A DNA stretch of 64,000 bases from Pseudomonas marvdashtae (GCF_014268655.2 NZ_JABWQX020000001.1:3874001-3938000), one strand, 5' to 3'. Shown: positions 9,221 through 18,266, counted from the first letter of the stretch. Translations and numbers: made by a program. The notes: generated by a model not told the origin, from the sequence alone.

Positions 9221-9307
9221 CCGTAGGGTCCGGCGCGACAGATGACGACGGTTGTGGCCTTGTGCATACTGGCCGGCCTTTTTCAGCCCTTTCTTGAGGA
9301 ATCGCCC

Positions 9308-9592
9308 ATGTTCAAAGTCAACGAGTACTTCGACGGCACCGTCAAGTCGATCGCCTTCGGCACTGCCGAAGGTCCCGCGACCATCGGCGTCATGGCACCG
9401 GGCGAATACGAATTCGGCACCGCCCAGCGGGAAATCATGCACGTCGTTTCCGGCGCCCTGACGGTTAAGCTGCCCGACAGCACCGACTGGGAAACCTTTG
9501 CCGCTGGCAGCCAGTTCAACGTCCCGGCCAACAGCAAATTCCAGCTCAAAGTGACCGTCGACACGGCTTACCTGTGTGAATATCGCGGCTGA
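9308..9592 (+). CDS. ppnP: Pyrimidine/purine nucleoside phosphorylase PpnP (DUF1255)
   Basis: 94 residues, the usual length for this cupin-fold family. Signature segments are [34 protein letters not shown] and the end [15 protein letters not shown]. PpnP phosphorolytically splits nucleosides into base and ribose-1-phosphate, in the cytoplasm. GAGGAA is correctly placed before the ATG. A hairpin terminator shared with the convergent MOSC gene follows. Confidence 0.93.
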   Translation: MFKVNEYFDGTVKSIAFGTAEGPATIGVMAPGEYEFGTAQREIMHVVSGALTVKLPDSTDWETFAAGSQFNVPANSKFQLKVTVDTAYLCEYRG

Positions 9593-9650
9593 ACCGACGG
9601 CGCGGACGCGTCACTCATCTGTGACGAGGTAATGGCGTCGGCGTAACCAA

Positions 9651-9683
9651 AAATGCCCGTGTCCAATGGCACGGGCATTTTTA
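9651..9683. terminator. Bidirectional terminator between ppnP and MOSC gene
   Basis: Stem AAATGCCCGTG (9651-9661) pairs with CACGGGCATTT (9670-9680) around an 8-base loop. It is followed by T-rich sequence on the plus strand and preceded by A-rich sequence, so it works in both directions. Confidence 0.85.
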
Positions 9684-9695
9684 TTCAAGGGTTCT

Positions 9696-10505
9696 TTATT
9701 CCAGCACTTCGACCGGCATGCCGACTTCAAGGCTGCCATCGCCGTCGTTGACCAGATTCTGGCCGAACATCGCGCCATCCGGGGTCGAACGATACTGCTG
9801 CAATGTCGCGAAAGGCTCACGCTTCGGATCACGTTCGCCCGTATGCGGATCGACCGTTGTCATGATGCAGCGCGAGCACGGCTTGACCACCCGGAACTCC
9901 ACCTCGCCTATGCGAATGCGCTTCCAGCCATCCTCGGCAAACGCCTCGCTGCCTTCGATCACCAGGTTGGGACGAAAGCGCAGCATTTCCAGCGGGCGAC
10001 CGACCTTGCTCGATAAATCCTGCAAAGAGGCCTGGCCAATCAGCAGCAGCGGAAATCCATCGGCGAAGGCGACCTTGTCGTCGTCCTTGCCGTAGCCGGC
10101 CGCCGTGGTGCGAGCCAACTCCACCGGCACATGGACCAACCGGGTGGGATTGCCGATGAATCCGCTGACCCAGGCCGCCGCCTCGTCGCCTGCATCCGGC
10201 ACGCGCAAGGTGTCACGCCAGATGATCACGCCGCGCCGTTGTTCTTCGCCGGCGGACGGCAGCGGCACCTCGATGGTGCCGTGGCCCGGCGCGCTGAGGG
10301 TCAGACCACCCGCCTCGTTCCACACAGCCGAGAGCTGGCTCATTTTCGCCACGGCTCGCTGGGTCAGGAACCGTCCGCTGGCCTCGTCCACCAGCATCCA
10401 GCGCCGATCACCGTCGAGCCCGAGCTTGTCCAGGCCAATCCCTTGCAGCAGCTGGCCCTTGCCGGACTTCAACGGATAACGGTACAGCGCGCTCAGCCGC
10501 AACAT
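9696..10505 (-). CDS. MOSC-domain molybdenum-cofactor-binding protein
   Basis: 269 residues with an N-terminal MOSC_N barrel (LSALYRYPLKSGKGQ) and a MOSC domain. The VKPCSRCIMTTVDPHTGE segment is equivalent to the YcbX/mARC region whose cysteine ligates molybdenum. Relatives reduce N-hydroxylated compounds. It lacks the C-terminal 2Fe-2S ferredoxin domain of E. coli YcbX (about 369 residues), so it would need a separate electron donor. ATG 10505 is chosen because GGGAAG precedes it. Cofactor genes moeA, moaB and mobA lie about 5-8 kb away. Confidence 0.9.
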   Translation of the reverse strand: MLRLSALYRYPLKSGKGQLLQGIGLDKLGLDGDRRWMLVDEASGRFLTQRAVAKMSQLSAVWNEAGGLTLSAPGHGTIEVPLPSAGEEQRRGVIIWRDTLRVPDAGDEAAAWVSGFIGNPTRLVHVPVELARTTAAGYGKDDDKVAFADGFPLLLIGQASLQDLSSKVGRPLEMLRFRPNLVIEGSEAFAEDGWKRIRIGEVEFRVVKPCSRCIMTTVDPHTGERDPKREPFATLQQYRSTPDGAMFGQNLVNDGDGSLEVGMPVEVLE

Positions 10506-10570
10506 GGTCAACTTCCCTGGTGGCGAAAAAACGCAACCTTATACGAGCCGACTGTCGAAGCAAACCTCGA

Positions 10571-11500
10571 TCAGCCGTGGTCGAGCATCAACCGCTGACG
10601 CACCACATCGACCAGCTTGTCCGGCTGGAATTTGGAGAGGAAGTTGTCACAGCCGACCTTCTTCACCATCGAGTCGTTGAAGCTGCCGGACAGTGAGGTG
10701 TGCAATACCACGTAGAGCGCGCGTAGGCGCGGGTCGTTACGGATTTCGGTGGTCAGGCGATAGCCATCCATCTCCGGCATTTCCGCGTCGGTGAAAATCA
10801 TCAGCAACTTGTCCGTCATGACCTCCCCTGTATCCGCCCACGCCTTGAGCATGTTCAACGCCTTCAGGCCATCGCTGGCGATGTGCATCTTCACGCCCAA
10901 CTGGCCCAGGGTGTCACGCAACTGGGAAAGCGCGACATTGGAGTCGTCGACCAGCAATACTTCACGACCGCGGGCGCGCTCCAATACCGGATCCTCGAGT
11001 TTCTCCCGGGACACCTTGGCGTTGTAAGGCACGATTTCGGCGAGGACTTTTTCCACGTCGATGATCTCCACCAACTGGTCGTCCACCTTGCTGATGGCCG
11101 TCAGGTAATGCTCTCGGCCGGCGCTGGTCGGAGGCGGCAGGATGGCTTCCCAGTTCATGTTGACGATGCGGTCCACGCCACCCACCAAAAACGCCTGGAC
11201 CGAGCGGTTGTACTCGGTGACGATGATGGTGCTGTTCGGTCCCGGCACCAGCGGACGCATGCCGATGGCCTGGGACAGGTCGATGACCGGCAACGTCTGG
11301 CCCCGCAGGTTGACCACGCCACAGACGAACGGATGGCGCTGGGGCATCAACGTCAGCTTCGGCAGCTGCAACACTTCCTGGACCTTGAAAACGTTGATGG
11401 CGAACAACTGCCGCCCCGCCAGGCGAAACATGAGAATTTCCAGGCGATTCTCACCCACCAGTTGGGTTCGTTGATCTACTGTGTCGAGAATGCCGGCCAT
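10571..11500 (-). CDS. cheV: Chemotaxis coupling protein CheV (CheW-REC)
   Basis: 309 residues. A CheW-like domain (about 15-165: MFRLAGRQLFAINVFKVQEV and GVVNLRGQTLPVIDL) is fused to a receiver domain with VLLVDDSN and phospho-acceptor motif IFTDAEMPEMDGY. CheV links receptors to CheA and dampens signalling when phosphorylated. ATG 11500 has AGGAG six to seven bases upstream. No other chemotaxis gene is nearby apart from the Hpt-like protein on the divergent strand. Confidence 0.95.
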   Translation of the reverse strand: MAGILDTVDQRTQLVGENRLEILMFRLAGRQLFAINVFKVQEVLQLPKLTLMPQRHPFVCGVVNLRGQTLPVIDLSQAIGMRPLVPGPNSTIIVTEYNRSVQAFLVGGVDRIVNMNWEAILPPPTSAGREHYLTAISKVDDQLVEIIDVEKVLAEIVPYNAKVSREKLEDPVLERARGREVLLVDDSNVALSQLRDTLGQLGVKMHIASDGLKALNMLKAWADTGEVMTDKLLMIFTDAEMPEMDGYRLTTEIRNDPRLRALYVVLHTSLSGSFNDSMVKKVGCDNFLSKFQPDKLVDVVRQRLMLDHG

Positions 11501-11979
11501 CGATGACTCCTGGGCTTGTTCGGATGAATCCTGTAAAGGCTTTATCGGCTGCATGAGCCGTTTCTTGACCCCGACATGAAATAGCTGCGAGGGGCATTGA
11601 TGTCACATTAACATCATGCTTTACTGGCTTCCCGTCTCTACCCGTAATTTTTCTCGCTGCGCGACTTCGGTTTGCGTGCAAAGTTCCCCTGCCTAAGGGA
11701 TTCCCCTAGGCACAATCAGGTCTAACCTGATATTCCCGCTATCCAATAGCCATTAATGTGACGCCATTCTCATTGCTGAATGGAGTCAGGCCCTTGTGCG
11801 CGACCGTAGGACATCGGACTTCCAGTCGTTCGGCCGAGCTTGCCGGTGCAATCGTTTGCGAGCCGGCGTTGGCCGAGCGGCAGAGGCTGGCGACGCGCCG
11901 TCGCTCGTTGTCGGTCATGAGACCCAGCCGTTCGCCACACGCGATCACTTTCGCCTGACATGATGTTGTGGAGATAAGC
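11501..11979. other. 479-bp intergenic region with two adjacent dyads
   Basis: This divergent region between cheV and the Hpt-like gene holds an imperfect dyad, GCCTAAGGG-ATT-CCCCTAGGC (11691-11711, one mismatch pair), and a perfect one, ATCAGGT-CTA-ACCTGAT (11715-11731). They are three bases apart and look like regulator sites. Short open frames on both strands between 11740 and 11960 have no ribosome-binding site or recognisable product. Confidence 0.55.
11715..11731. promoter_or_regulatory. 17-bp perfect dyad, operator-like
   Basis: ATCAGGT and ACCTGAT flank CTA. It adjoins a second dyad (11691-11711). Location between divergent genes suggests a transcription factor site; the factor is unknown. 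Confidence 0.5.
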
Positions 11980-12450
11980 ATGCCGAACGATCGCAAGAAC
12001 TGGAGCCAGCGCCTTCCCGAGTTCCTGATTGAAGCCGAGACGCTCTTGGCCAAGTCAGAGGAATGCCTGAGCCACCTGCAATTGATCAACAACGACAAGG
12101 ACGCCATTGATTGCATGCTCAGCACCTTGCTGAAGCTGGCAAACAAGGCCGATGCCTTGGCGTTGGAGGCCGTTTCGGAGTTTTCGCTGCACATCCATGG
12201 CTTGCTCACTCATGCGCAACATCACATGGAGCTGCACGATCAAGCGCTGGACGCGCTGAAAGATTGTTTCACACTGATGGCCTGGCAACTGGAACTGGTC
12301 GACCACACCACCGGCAAGCTGGGCCTGGACAACAGCGAACAGACCTCTCTGATCGAAGCATTTGCTTTTCAGGTAGGCCAAAGTCCTTGCGAGGTATTAC
12401 AACCACCGCGCTCCTTGGCAGTGGTCCCCTTCGCTCAGAAACAAGCCTGA
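11980..12450 (+). CDS. Hpt-like all-helical protein lacking the phospho-acceptor histidine
   Basis: 156 residues, start ATG 11980 with GGAG six bases upstream. The layout resembles the P1/Hpt domain of CheA: an opening helix (LPEFLIEAETLLAKSEECLS), a central pair of helices, then LHIHGLLTHAQHHMELHD and a final helix. Where Hpt domains carry the phosphorylated histidine (consensus AHSLKG), this protein reads LLKLANKADALAL with no histidine. If homologous, it could bind a receiver or coupling domain without transferring phosphate. Its neighbours are cheV (divergent) and a histidine kinase/response regulator pair downstream. The fold assignment is mine by eye. Confidence 0.5.
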   Translation: MPNDRKNWSQRLPEFLIEAETLLAKSEECLSHLQLINNDKDAIDCMLSTLLKLANKADALALEAVSEFSLHIHGLLTHAQHHMELHDQALDALKDCFTLMAWQLELVDHTTGKLGLDNSEQTSLIEAFAFQVGQSPCEVLQPPRSLAVVPFAQKQA

Positions 12451-12675
12451 AACCGCTCGTTACGGCTCGCGATCAGGTGTCCGGCTCGCTGGGCATTGCA
12501 GCCGCCAAGCCGAACGCGACCAACGATATTTGAAGTGGTACTATGTCTCGCGTCAGTCGCTTCGAACAGCCGCCGCCAACTGAAGCCGTCCCCGACCTGA
12601 AACGTTTACCCGACCCGGCCCGTCAGATGCGCTGACCGGCCTGCCCGCAGCGAACATCCATTGGCTCCATCCGCT

Positions 12676-13569
12676 ATGTACGCCAGCTTCAAGTCACTTA
12701 TATCCTGGCCACCCTCCCGAGAAAACGCCCGCCGGTTCACGTTGCTGCTGTGCATCTGCTCGACCCTCGGCTGCCTGCTGGCCTACTTGACGGCCGTTAC
12801 CGTGCCGTTGAGCTTGCTGGCGTTGAATGTCGCGGCCCTTGCCTGTGTCTGGATCCACTATCGACTGTCGCGAAAGTCCATCAAGTTCCAACCGCAGGAA
12901 CTGGCGGACCGGCTGCTCGAAGTCCAGGAAAACGAGCGCCATCGACTCAGCCGCGAACTGCACGACGACATCGGGCAATTACTGACCGCGGCAAAGCTGC
13001 AAAGCGAATGGCTCAAACGCCGCATGCCGGAAGATTTGCAAAGCCAATGTTCCGTGCTCTGCGAGACGCTGGACGAAACCCTGAATAAAGTGCGGGACGT
13101 GTCGGCCATCCTCAACCCGAGACAGCTGACCAGCCTGGGACTCGAAGCCAGCCTGCGCGCGCACCTGCTCAAGACGCTGGCCAATACGCCGGTGAATTGG
13201 AGCCTGGACTGTCAGCAGCGCATGACCGGCATACCGGAAGAAATGACGGTCGCCGCCTTCCGCATCACCCAGGAAGCGGTCACCAACATCCTGCGCCATG
13301 CCCAGGCGACGAATCTCCTGGTACGCCTGCAACGCCTGCCCGAGGGTCTTACGTTGTTGATCAGTGATGACGGCCAGGGATTCGTCCCGGCCACCCATCC
13401 CGCCCGCGAAGGGCAACGCGGCATGGCCGGGATGGCGGAGCGAGTCGCACAACTGGGCGGCACCCTCAAGGTTACCAGCGAGGCCGGAAAAGGCACGCAT
13501 ATCGAAGCTCGCATTCCCTGGGCGCCTCGCACCCTGGAACGGGCCAGCAAGAATAAGGTTCTCCATTGA
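12676..13569 (+). CDS. NarX-type sensor histidine kinase (HisKA_3)
   Basis: About 297 residues. Two N-terminal membrane helices (about 15-60) leave almost no periplasmic domain. Then come the HisKA_3 H-box ENERHRLSRELHDDIGQLL and a HATPase_c domain with EAVTNILRHAQ (N-box), SDDGQGF (G1) and GMAGMAERV (G2). It phosphorylates the response regulator encoded next, whose start overlaps its stop (TTGA). The start is uncertain: TTG at 12661 is also in frame, and neither has a strong ribosome-binding site. Confidence 0.88.
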   Translation: MYASFKSLISWPPSRENARRFTLLLCICSTLGCLLAYLTAVTVPLSLLALNVAALACVWIHYRLSRKSIKFQPQELADRLLEVQENERHRLSRELHDDIGQLLTAAKLQSEWLKRRMPEDLQSQCSVLCETLDETLNKVRDVSAILNPRQLTSLGLEASLRAHLLKTLANTPVNWSLDCQQRMTGIPEEMTVAAFRITQEAVTNILRHAQATNLLVRLQRLPEGLTLLISDDGQGFVPATHPAREGQRGMAGMAERVAQLGGTLKVTSEAGKGTHIEARIPWAPRTLERASKNKVLH

Positions 13570-14225
13570 CTTGTAATTTGCTTTTGGTAGATGACCACTC
13601 GCTGATCCGGGCCGGGGTGCGTGCCCTTGTCCTGGATCTGCCTGGCTACGCCGTCATCGGCGAAGCCAACGACGGCGCACAGCTATTGGAACTGGTGGAG
13701 CGGCTCGAACCGGATATCGTGCTGCTGGATATTTCGATGAAAGATACCAGCGGCCTGCAAGCCTTGCAGCAACTCAAGCAAGCGCGTCCCCAGAGCAAGG
13801 TGTTGATCCTGTCCATGCACACCGATCCCGCGCTGATCATGCAGGCGCTGGAATCCGGAGCCCATGGTTATCTGCTCAAAGACACCACAGCCACCGAGCT
13901 GGAACACGCCCTGGATGCCCTGCGCAATAACGAGCGCTACCTTAGCCCGGCCATCGCCCATACCGTGATCAACCAAGCATTGACCCGTGTGCAAAAACAC
14001 CAACCCGATCCAGCCCAGACCCATAACCTGACCGCTCGCCAATTGGAGATCCTGCGGTTGATCGTTCGCGGCAAATCCACCCGGGAAATCGCCAACGGCC
14101 TGAGCCTGAGCATCAAGACCGTAGAAACCCACCGAGCCCAGATCATGAAGCGCCTGCAAATCCATGATGTCGCGGGGCTGGTGCTATTTGCGGTACGCGA
14201 GCAGATTATCAGCCTGGACGACTGA
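13566..14225 (+). CDS. NarL/FixJ-type response regulator
   Basis: 219 residues: receiver domain (LLVDDHSLIRAG; acceptor Asp in IVLLDISM) followed by a LuxR-type helix-turn-helix (LTARQLEILRLIVRGKSTRE, then IKTVETHRAQIMKRL). The TTG start at 13566 overlaps the TGA of the kinase gene, indicating translational coupling. DNA targets are unknown; the dyads at 11691-11731 are candidates by proximity. Its end overlaps the convergent yegS by 17 bases. Confidence 0.9.
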   Translation: MTCNLLLVDDHSLIRAGVRALVLDLPGYAVIGEANDGAQLLELVERLEPDIVLLDISMKDTSGLQALQQLKQARPQSKVLILSMHTDPALIMQALESGAHGYLLKDTTATELEHALDALRNNERYLSPAIAHTVINQALTRVQKHQPDPAQTHNLTARQLEILRLIVRGKSTREIANGLSLSIKTVETHRAQIMKRLQIHDVAGLVLFAVREQIISLDD

Positions 14226-15126
14226 GCAGGCCCGAAGATCCCAATAGAGGCGAATCCGATGGCAAGTGCACGCGCAACGCCTTGGGCCGCACTGTGAAAC
14301 GCAGCTCATCGACCTCCAAGGGTTCGCCATCCAGATTGATATCCAGGCCTTGGGCTACCTTGATTTCCACCCATGGCAAGCGCGCCCGTACGAACATGTT
14401 GTCGATACCCAGCCCGCCGGACAACAGATCCCTGAGGGTACTGACTACTTCCTGAGGTGCGGGCAGGATGCTTATATCGAGCAACCCATCGTCGGCCAGC
14501 GCCTCAGGGCACAGCACATGGCCCCCTCCGGCCTGCCGACCATTGCCTATACCCAACGCCAACAGATCGCCACGCCAATGAAAACCGGGCCCCTGCAGCT
14601 CGCCATAGGCAGCACTCAGCTCACTGAATCGTGAAAGGCCGGTAAACAGATAGGCGGCACCGCCAAGGACCTTTTTAAGGTCCTCGGAAGTATTCGCAGT
14701 GACCTGGCTGCCGAAACCGCCGGTGGCCATGTTGAGGAAGATCCGTCCACCGACCTCGCCCAGATCAACCGCCCGGGGCTCGACATCGAGTAGATCAAGG
14801 GCCTGCTCCGGGTCCAGCGGAATCCCCGCTGCCCGAGAAAAATCATTGGCAGTGCCCAGCGGCAGCAACACCAGGCTGGCGTCACCAGCCTGCAGGGCGA
14901 TGGCCTCGGCGATGTCGCGCAAGGTTCCGTCGCCGCCGCCAGCGATCAGTTGCGTGTAACCTGCGTCCAGTGCTTCCTCGACACATCGCTGGGCATCGCC
15001 GGCTTCCCACGTCAGCCGAACCGCCAGATCCCAGCCTTGTTTGCGCTTTAGCATCACTGCCGCACGAACCTCTTCGTTGAGCGCCTGCTTACCGTGCAGG
15101 ATCAATAGCGCCTTGCCTTTGCTCAT
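14209..15126 (-). CDS. yegS: Lipid kinase YegS-like (diacylglycerol-kinase family)
   Basis: 305 residues. The DAGK catalytic motif GGGDGTLRDIAEA and the segment LGTANDFSRAAGIPLDPEQA are plain. The family phosphorylates lipids, phosphatidylglycerol in E. coli YegS. The ATG at 15126 is favoured because GGAG lies six bases upstream; an in-frame ATG at 15141 is less well placed. Confidence 0.92.
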   Translation of the reverse strand: MSKGKALLILHGKQALNEEVRAAVMLKRKQGWDLAVRLTWEAGDAQRCVEEALDAGYTQLIAGGGDGTLRDIAEAIALQAGDASLVLLPLGTANDFSRAAGIPLDPEQALDLLDVEPRAVDLGEVGGRIFLNMATGGFGSQVTANTSEDLKKVLGGAAYLFTGLSRFSELSAAYGELQGPGFHWRGDLLALGIGNGRQAGGGHVLCPEALADDGLLDISILPAPQEVVSTLRDLLSGGLGIDNMFVRARLPWVEIKVAQGLDINLDGEPLEVDELRFTVRPKALRVHLPSDSPLLGSSGLLSRPG

Positions 15127-15585
15127 CGTTGTCTCCGTCATTGGAAAGGTTCAGGAAATGAGACCGCCCGCGCAGCCGAAAAAGCCCGGATTCGTTCAAT
15201 CTTTATAAAAAACCCACGGTTCGCCTTTCGTTGCCACAAAAAACCGCACGGCTTCACTCAGGGATTTCCTTATTCAAGGAATTTTCTTACAAGTCTTGGC
15301 GAATCCGTTCAATTGACCCTCTAGTCATATTGAGACACCTTGGCATCAGGTTACGTTGAAACAAAAAATCGCTCATTTAGAAGGATGTGTTGCCCATGGA
15401 CGGATATGCCACGGCCTGTAGAGGTCCGCTTGATCGCGGGAAAAATCATGTTTGCCGGGGAGAAACGCCCCATGCATAGCCATGAAAACAAGGTATCGCT
15501 CCGGCAGTTCGTACCCTTCTGTGGTGAACGAGCCGATGGGCAAAATGAAGGAAAAAGCTGCAGTAACCCTGCTGGAGGAACTGAT
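15127..15585. other. 459-bp intergenic region, no gene seen
   Basis: Lies between yegS (leftward) and the small TTG-start gene. An open frame extends upstream from 15586 to 15340, but it has no ribosome-binding site and an unconvincing composition. No clear promoter, terminator or repeat was found. Confidence 0.5.
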
Positions 15586-15780
15586 TTGGAACCGCGCGTC
15601 GTTGAACTGGAAACCCACCTCAAGTACATCCGCAGGGACATGGATGAAATCCGCACCGACGTCAAGGCGGTTCGACACCGACTTGCCTATATGGCCGGTG
15701 CGGCGGCAGTGGTAATCGGATTGCTGGGCTGGGTCGCGAACAACCGATTCGACCAACTGGTGACGTTACTGTCGCGCTAA
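15586..15780 (+). CDS. 64-residue coiled-coil membrane protein, TTG start
   Basis: The protein begins MEPRVVELETHLKYIRRD, continues as a charged coiled coil, has one membrane helix (MAGAAAVVIGLLGWVA, about residues 37-52) and ends NNRFDQLVTLLSR. GGAGGA at 15574-15579 is ideally spaced for the TTG at 15586, so the longer frame from 15340 is rejected. Function unknown; similar short coiled-coil/TM proteins occur widely in proteobacteria. Confidence 0.72.
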   Translation: MEPRVVELETHLKYIRRDMDEIRTDVKAVRHRLAYMAGAAAVVIGLLGWVANNRFDQLVTLLSR

Positions 15781-15835
15781 AAATTACAAGTAGCGGCCCG
15801 AGTACCTGCTCGGGCCTGAATATGTTGAATCAGAG

Positions 15836-17023
15836 CTAACCCAAGACTTCGCTCAAGGGAATAAAGCTCACTTCATCGCCCTCGACCAGCGTTCGCTCTT
15901 CGAGGATCTCGACCAGCCCGTCGGCCCAGGCTGCGCTTCGCAAGACGCCCGAACTCTGGTTGCGGTAAATAACTGCGCGGCCATTTTCAATACGGCCTCG
16001 CAAGTACTCTCTCCGACTGCCCGCCTTCGGCCAGACGAAACCGGCAGGCACCTTGAACTTGAGCGGTTCCACAGACTGAACGCCCTGGCGTCTCAGTAAA
16101 TATGGCCGAGCCAATAGGGCAAAAGTCACCAGCGTAGAAGCGGGATTTCCGGGCAGGCCTATTACCGGTACGCCACGGAAATGTCCGAATGTCAGCGGTT
16201 TTCCGGGCTTGATGGCGAGCTTCCACAGCGTCAGCTCACCTTCTTCACGTAACGCTATGCCCAGGAAGTCGGCGTCACCCACCGAGACCCCACCCGTGGA
16301 AAGGATCAGGTCGACATCTGCCAGCCCGGCCAGGCACCGGCGAGTAGCGGACAAATCGTCAGGCAGGATGCCCGCATCCACGACCTCGCAACCCAGACGC
16401 TGCAGCCACCCGCAAAGCAGCACGCGGTTGCTGTTGTAGATCTGCCCCGGCCCCAGGGGCTGGCCAGGTTCCACCAGTTCATCGCCCGTGGACAGGACTG
16501 CAACGCGCACTTTGCGCACCACTTCCAGCGATGCGCAACCCAAGGATGCCGCGAGTCCCAGCTCGATAGGACCCAGGCGAGTACCGCTGCACAGAACCTG
16601 TTCGCCGACGGTTGTTTCCTGCCCTTGGGGACGGATATTTTGCCCGCTCGCCAGGGGCTGGGTGAACCGTACCCGCTGGTCATCTTCGACCACGACGTTT
16701 TCCTGCATCTCGACGCAATCGGCGCCGACCGGAACGGGCGCCCCGGTGAAGATTCGCGCGCAGGTACCCGCGGCCAAGGGGTCTGGAGACTGCCCGGCGA
16801 AAATCCGCTGACTGACCACCAGCGCCTCGCCATGCCAGTCGGCCAGGCGCAAAGCGTAGCCGTCCATGGCGCTGTTGGGCCAAGGCGGCAGATCGAGCGT
16901 CGCCACCAGATCCTCGGCCAGCACCCGGCCCTGCGCCAGCGCCAGGGGCACCCGCTCGCGCTGGATGATCGGCGAAGACGCCGCCATCTCAAGCAACCGC
17001 TCCAACGCGACCTCGACGGCCAT
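15836..17023 (-). CDS. moeA: Molybdopterin molybdotransferase MoeA
   Basis: About 395 residues. MoeA inserts molybdate into adenylated molybdopterin. Motifs include NSAMDGYAL, RIFTGAPVPVGAD, the MoCF-binding segment ILSTGGVSVGDADF and GLPGNPASTLVTF, with a C-terminal domain IV. Downstream of moaB in the same direction; a GTG at 17062 would overlap moaB by 17 bases. The ATG at 17023 is chosen because homologues begin near VEVALERLLEMA, but coupling to the GTG is possible. Confidence 0.94.
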   Translation of the reverse strand: MAVEVALERLLEMAASSPIIQRERVPLALAQGRVLAEDLVATLDLPPWPNSAMDGYALRLADWHGEALVVSQRIFAGQSPDPLAAGTCARIFTGAPVPVGADCVEMQENVVVEDDQRVRFTQPLASGQNIRPQGQETTVGEQVLCSGTRLGPIELGLAASLGCASLEVVRKVRVAVLSTGDELVEPGQPLGPGQIYNSNRVLLCGWLQRLGCEVVDAGILPDDLSATRRCLAGLADVDLILSTGGVSVGDADFLGIALREEGELTLWKLAIKPGKPLTFGHFRGVPVIGLPGNPASTLVTFALLARPYLLRRQGVQSVEPLKFKVPAGFVWPKAGSRREYLRGRIENGRAVIYRNQSSGVLRSAAWADGLVEILEERTLVEGDEVSFIPLSEVLG

Positions 17024-17045
17024 CAAGGCCCCAGTCTTGCCCGGT

Positions 17046-17585
17046 TTACCCACGGGATTCACAAGGAGCCGCCTGTTTCAAATGGGCCACAAAGTTACAC
17101 GGCCGATGCCGCGCATCCAATTGCTCAGCCAGGATTGCGTCCCATCCGGTGCGCACCGCATTGGTTGAACCCGGCAGGCAGCACACCAGCGTACCGTTGG
17201 CCAGGCCGGCCAGTGCTCGGGACTGCACCGTTGAGGTGCCAATGTCCGCCACGGATATCTGCCGGAACAATTCGCCGAATCCGTCGACCTGTTTGTCCAA
17301 CAGGCACGCAACGGCCTCGGGAGTGCTGTCACGACCGGTGAAGCCGGTACCACCAGTGATCAGCACCACCTGTACTACCTCGTCGGCAATCCACGTGGCG
17401 ACTTGCGCGCGAATCTTGTACAGATCATCTTTTAGCAACACCCGCGCCGCGAGGTTATGCCCTGCCTCCGTGAGCCGGTCGACAAAGACCTGCCCCGATG
17501 TGTCGGTTTCCAGGGTACGCGTATCGCTGACAGTCAGTACCGCGACATTGAGCGGCACGAAAGGTACATCAGCCTTGGCTTTCAT
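17046..17585 (-). CDS. moaB: Molybdenum cofactor biosynthesis protein MoaB
   Basis: 179 residues of the MoaB/Mog family, which adenylates molybdopterin before metal insertion. Signature segments are VAVLTVSDTRTLETDTSG, the nucleotide/MPT site VVLITGGTGFTGRDSTPEA and LVCCLPGSTNAVRTGWD. First gene of a moaB-moeA operon, divergent from mobA with 78 bases between starts. The three-gene set matches PA3028-PA3030 in PAO1 as I recall it. Confidence 0.94.
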   Translation of the reverse strand: MKAKADVPFVPLNVAVLTVSDTRTLETDTSGQVFVDRLTEAGHNLAARVLLKDDLYKIRAQVATWIADEVVQVVLITGGTGFTGRDSTPEAVACLLDKQVDGFGELFRQISVADIGTSTVQSRALAGLANGTLVCCLPGSTNAVRTGWDAILAEQLDARHRPCNFVAHLKQAAPCESRG

Positions 17586-17663
17586 AGGCTCTTCCAGTTG
17601 TAGAGGAAACAGCCTGGTGTTATATCACAGCGCCTGATTTTTTCGCCCGTGCGGAGACACACG

Positions 17664-18266
17664 ATGACCTCGAACAATCCCCTGCCTTGCTGTTCCGTCC
17701 TGCTCCTGGCGGGCGGGCGCGGGCAAAGGATGGGCGGGCAAGACAAAGGTTTGCTGCAATGGCACGGAGAACCGTTGATTGCCCACCTTCATCGGCAGAC
17801 CCGGACCTTGAGCGATGACCTGATCATCTCCTGCAACCGCAACCCGGAACGTTACGCCCTGTACGCAGATCAGCTGGTGCATGACGAGGAAGGGGATTTT
17901 CCCGGCCCACTGGCTGGCATCCGAGCGGGCCTCAGGGTGGCGCGGCATCCTTATCTGCTGGTCCTGCCGTGCGACGTACCGCAGATTGATGCAAGCCTGC
18001 TCGACAGCATGCGCGAGACGGCAAGCCAACACCCCGACAAGCCGTTGATGGTGCGTCATGGCGAACATTGGGAGCCGCTGCTGTGCGTCATCCCGGTAGC
18101 GCTGGCAGCAACGTTTGAACAGGCGTGGCAGGAAGGCGAACGCAGCCCTGGCCGCATCATGCGCACGCTGCATGCCGTGGCCTTGCAGTGCCCCGCCAAT
18201 GATCCCCGGCTGGCTAATCTCAACACACCGGAGCTCCTCGCCCATCACGCAGGCGTGTCAGATTGA
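17664..18266 (+). CDS. mobA: Molybdenum cofactor guanylyltransferase MobA
   Basis: 200 residues. MobA attaches GMP to Mo-molybdopterin to give the MGD cofactor of DMSO-reductase-type enzymes. Key motifs are the N-terminal nucleotide loop [18 protein letters not shown], then DFPGPLAGI and [12 protein letters not shown] 17664 has GGAG seven bases upstream; the in-frame GTG at 17649 overlaps that site and is rejected. Confidence 0.95.
   Translation: MTSNNPLPCCSVLLLAGGRGQRMGGQDKGLLQWHGEPLIAHLHRQTRTLSDDLIISCNRNPERYALYADQLVHDEEGDFPGPLAGIRAGLRVARHPYLLVLPCDVPQIDASLLDSMRETASQHPDKPLMVRHGEHWEPLLCVIPVALAATFEQAWQEGERSPGRIMRTLHAVALQCPANDPRLANLNTPELLAHHAGVSD

Noticed and set aside
11739..12209. Minus-strand open frame overlapping the Hpt-like gene
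   Set aside because: No ribosome-binding site or recognisable domain, and it runs antisense to a gene with good start signals.
12543..12635. Possible 30-residue peptide starting at an ATG between the Hpt-like and kinase genes
   Set aside because: No good ribosome-binding site and proline/arginine-rich composition typical of chance frames.
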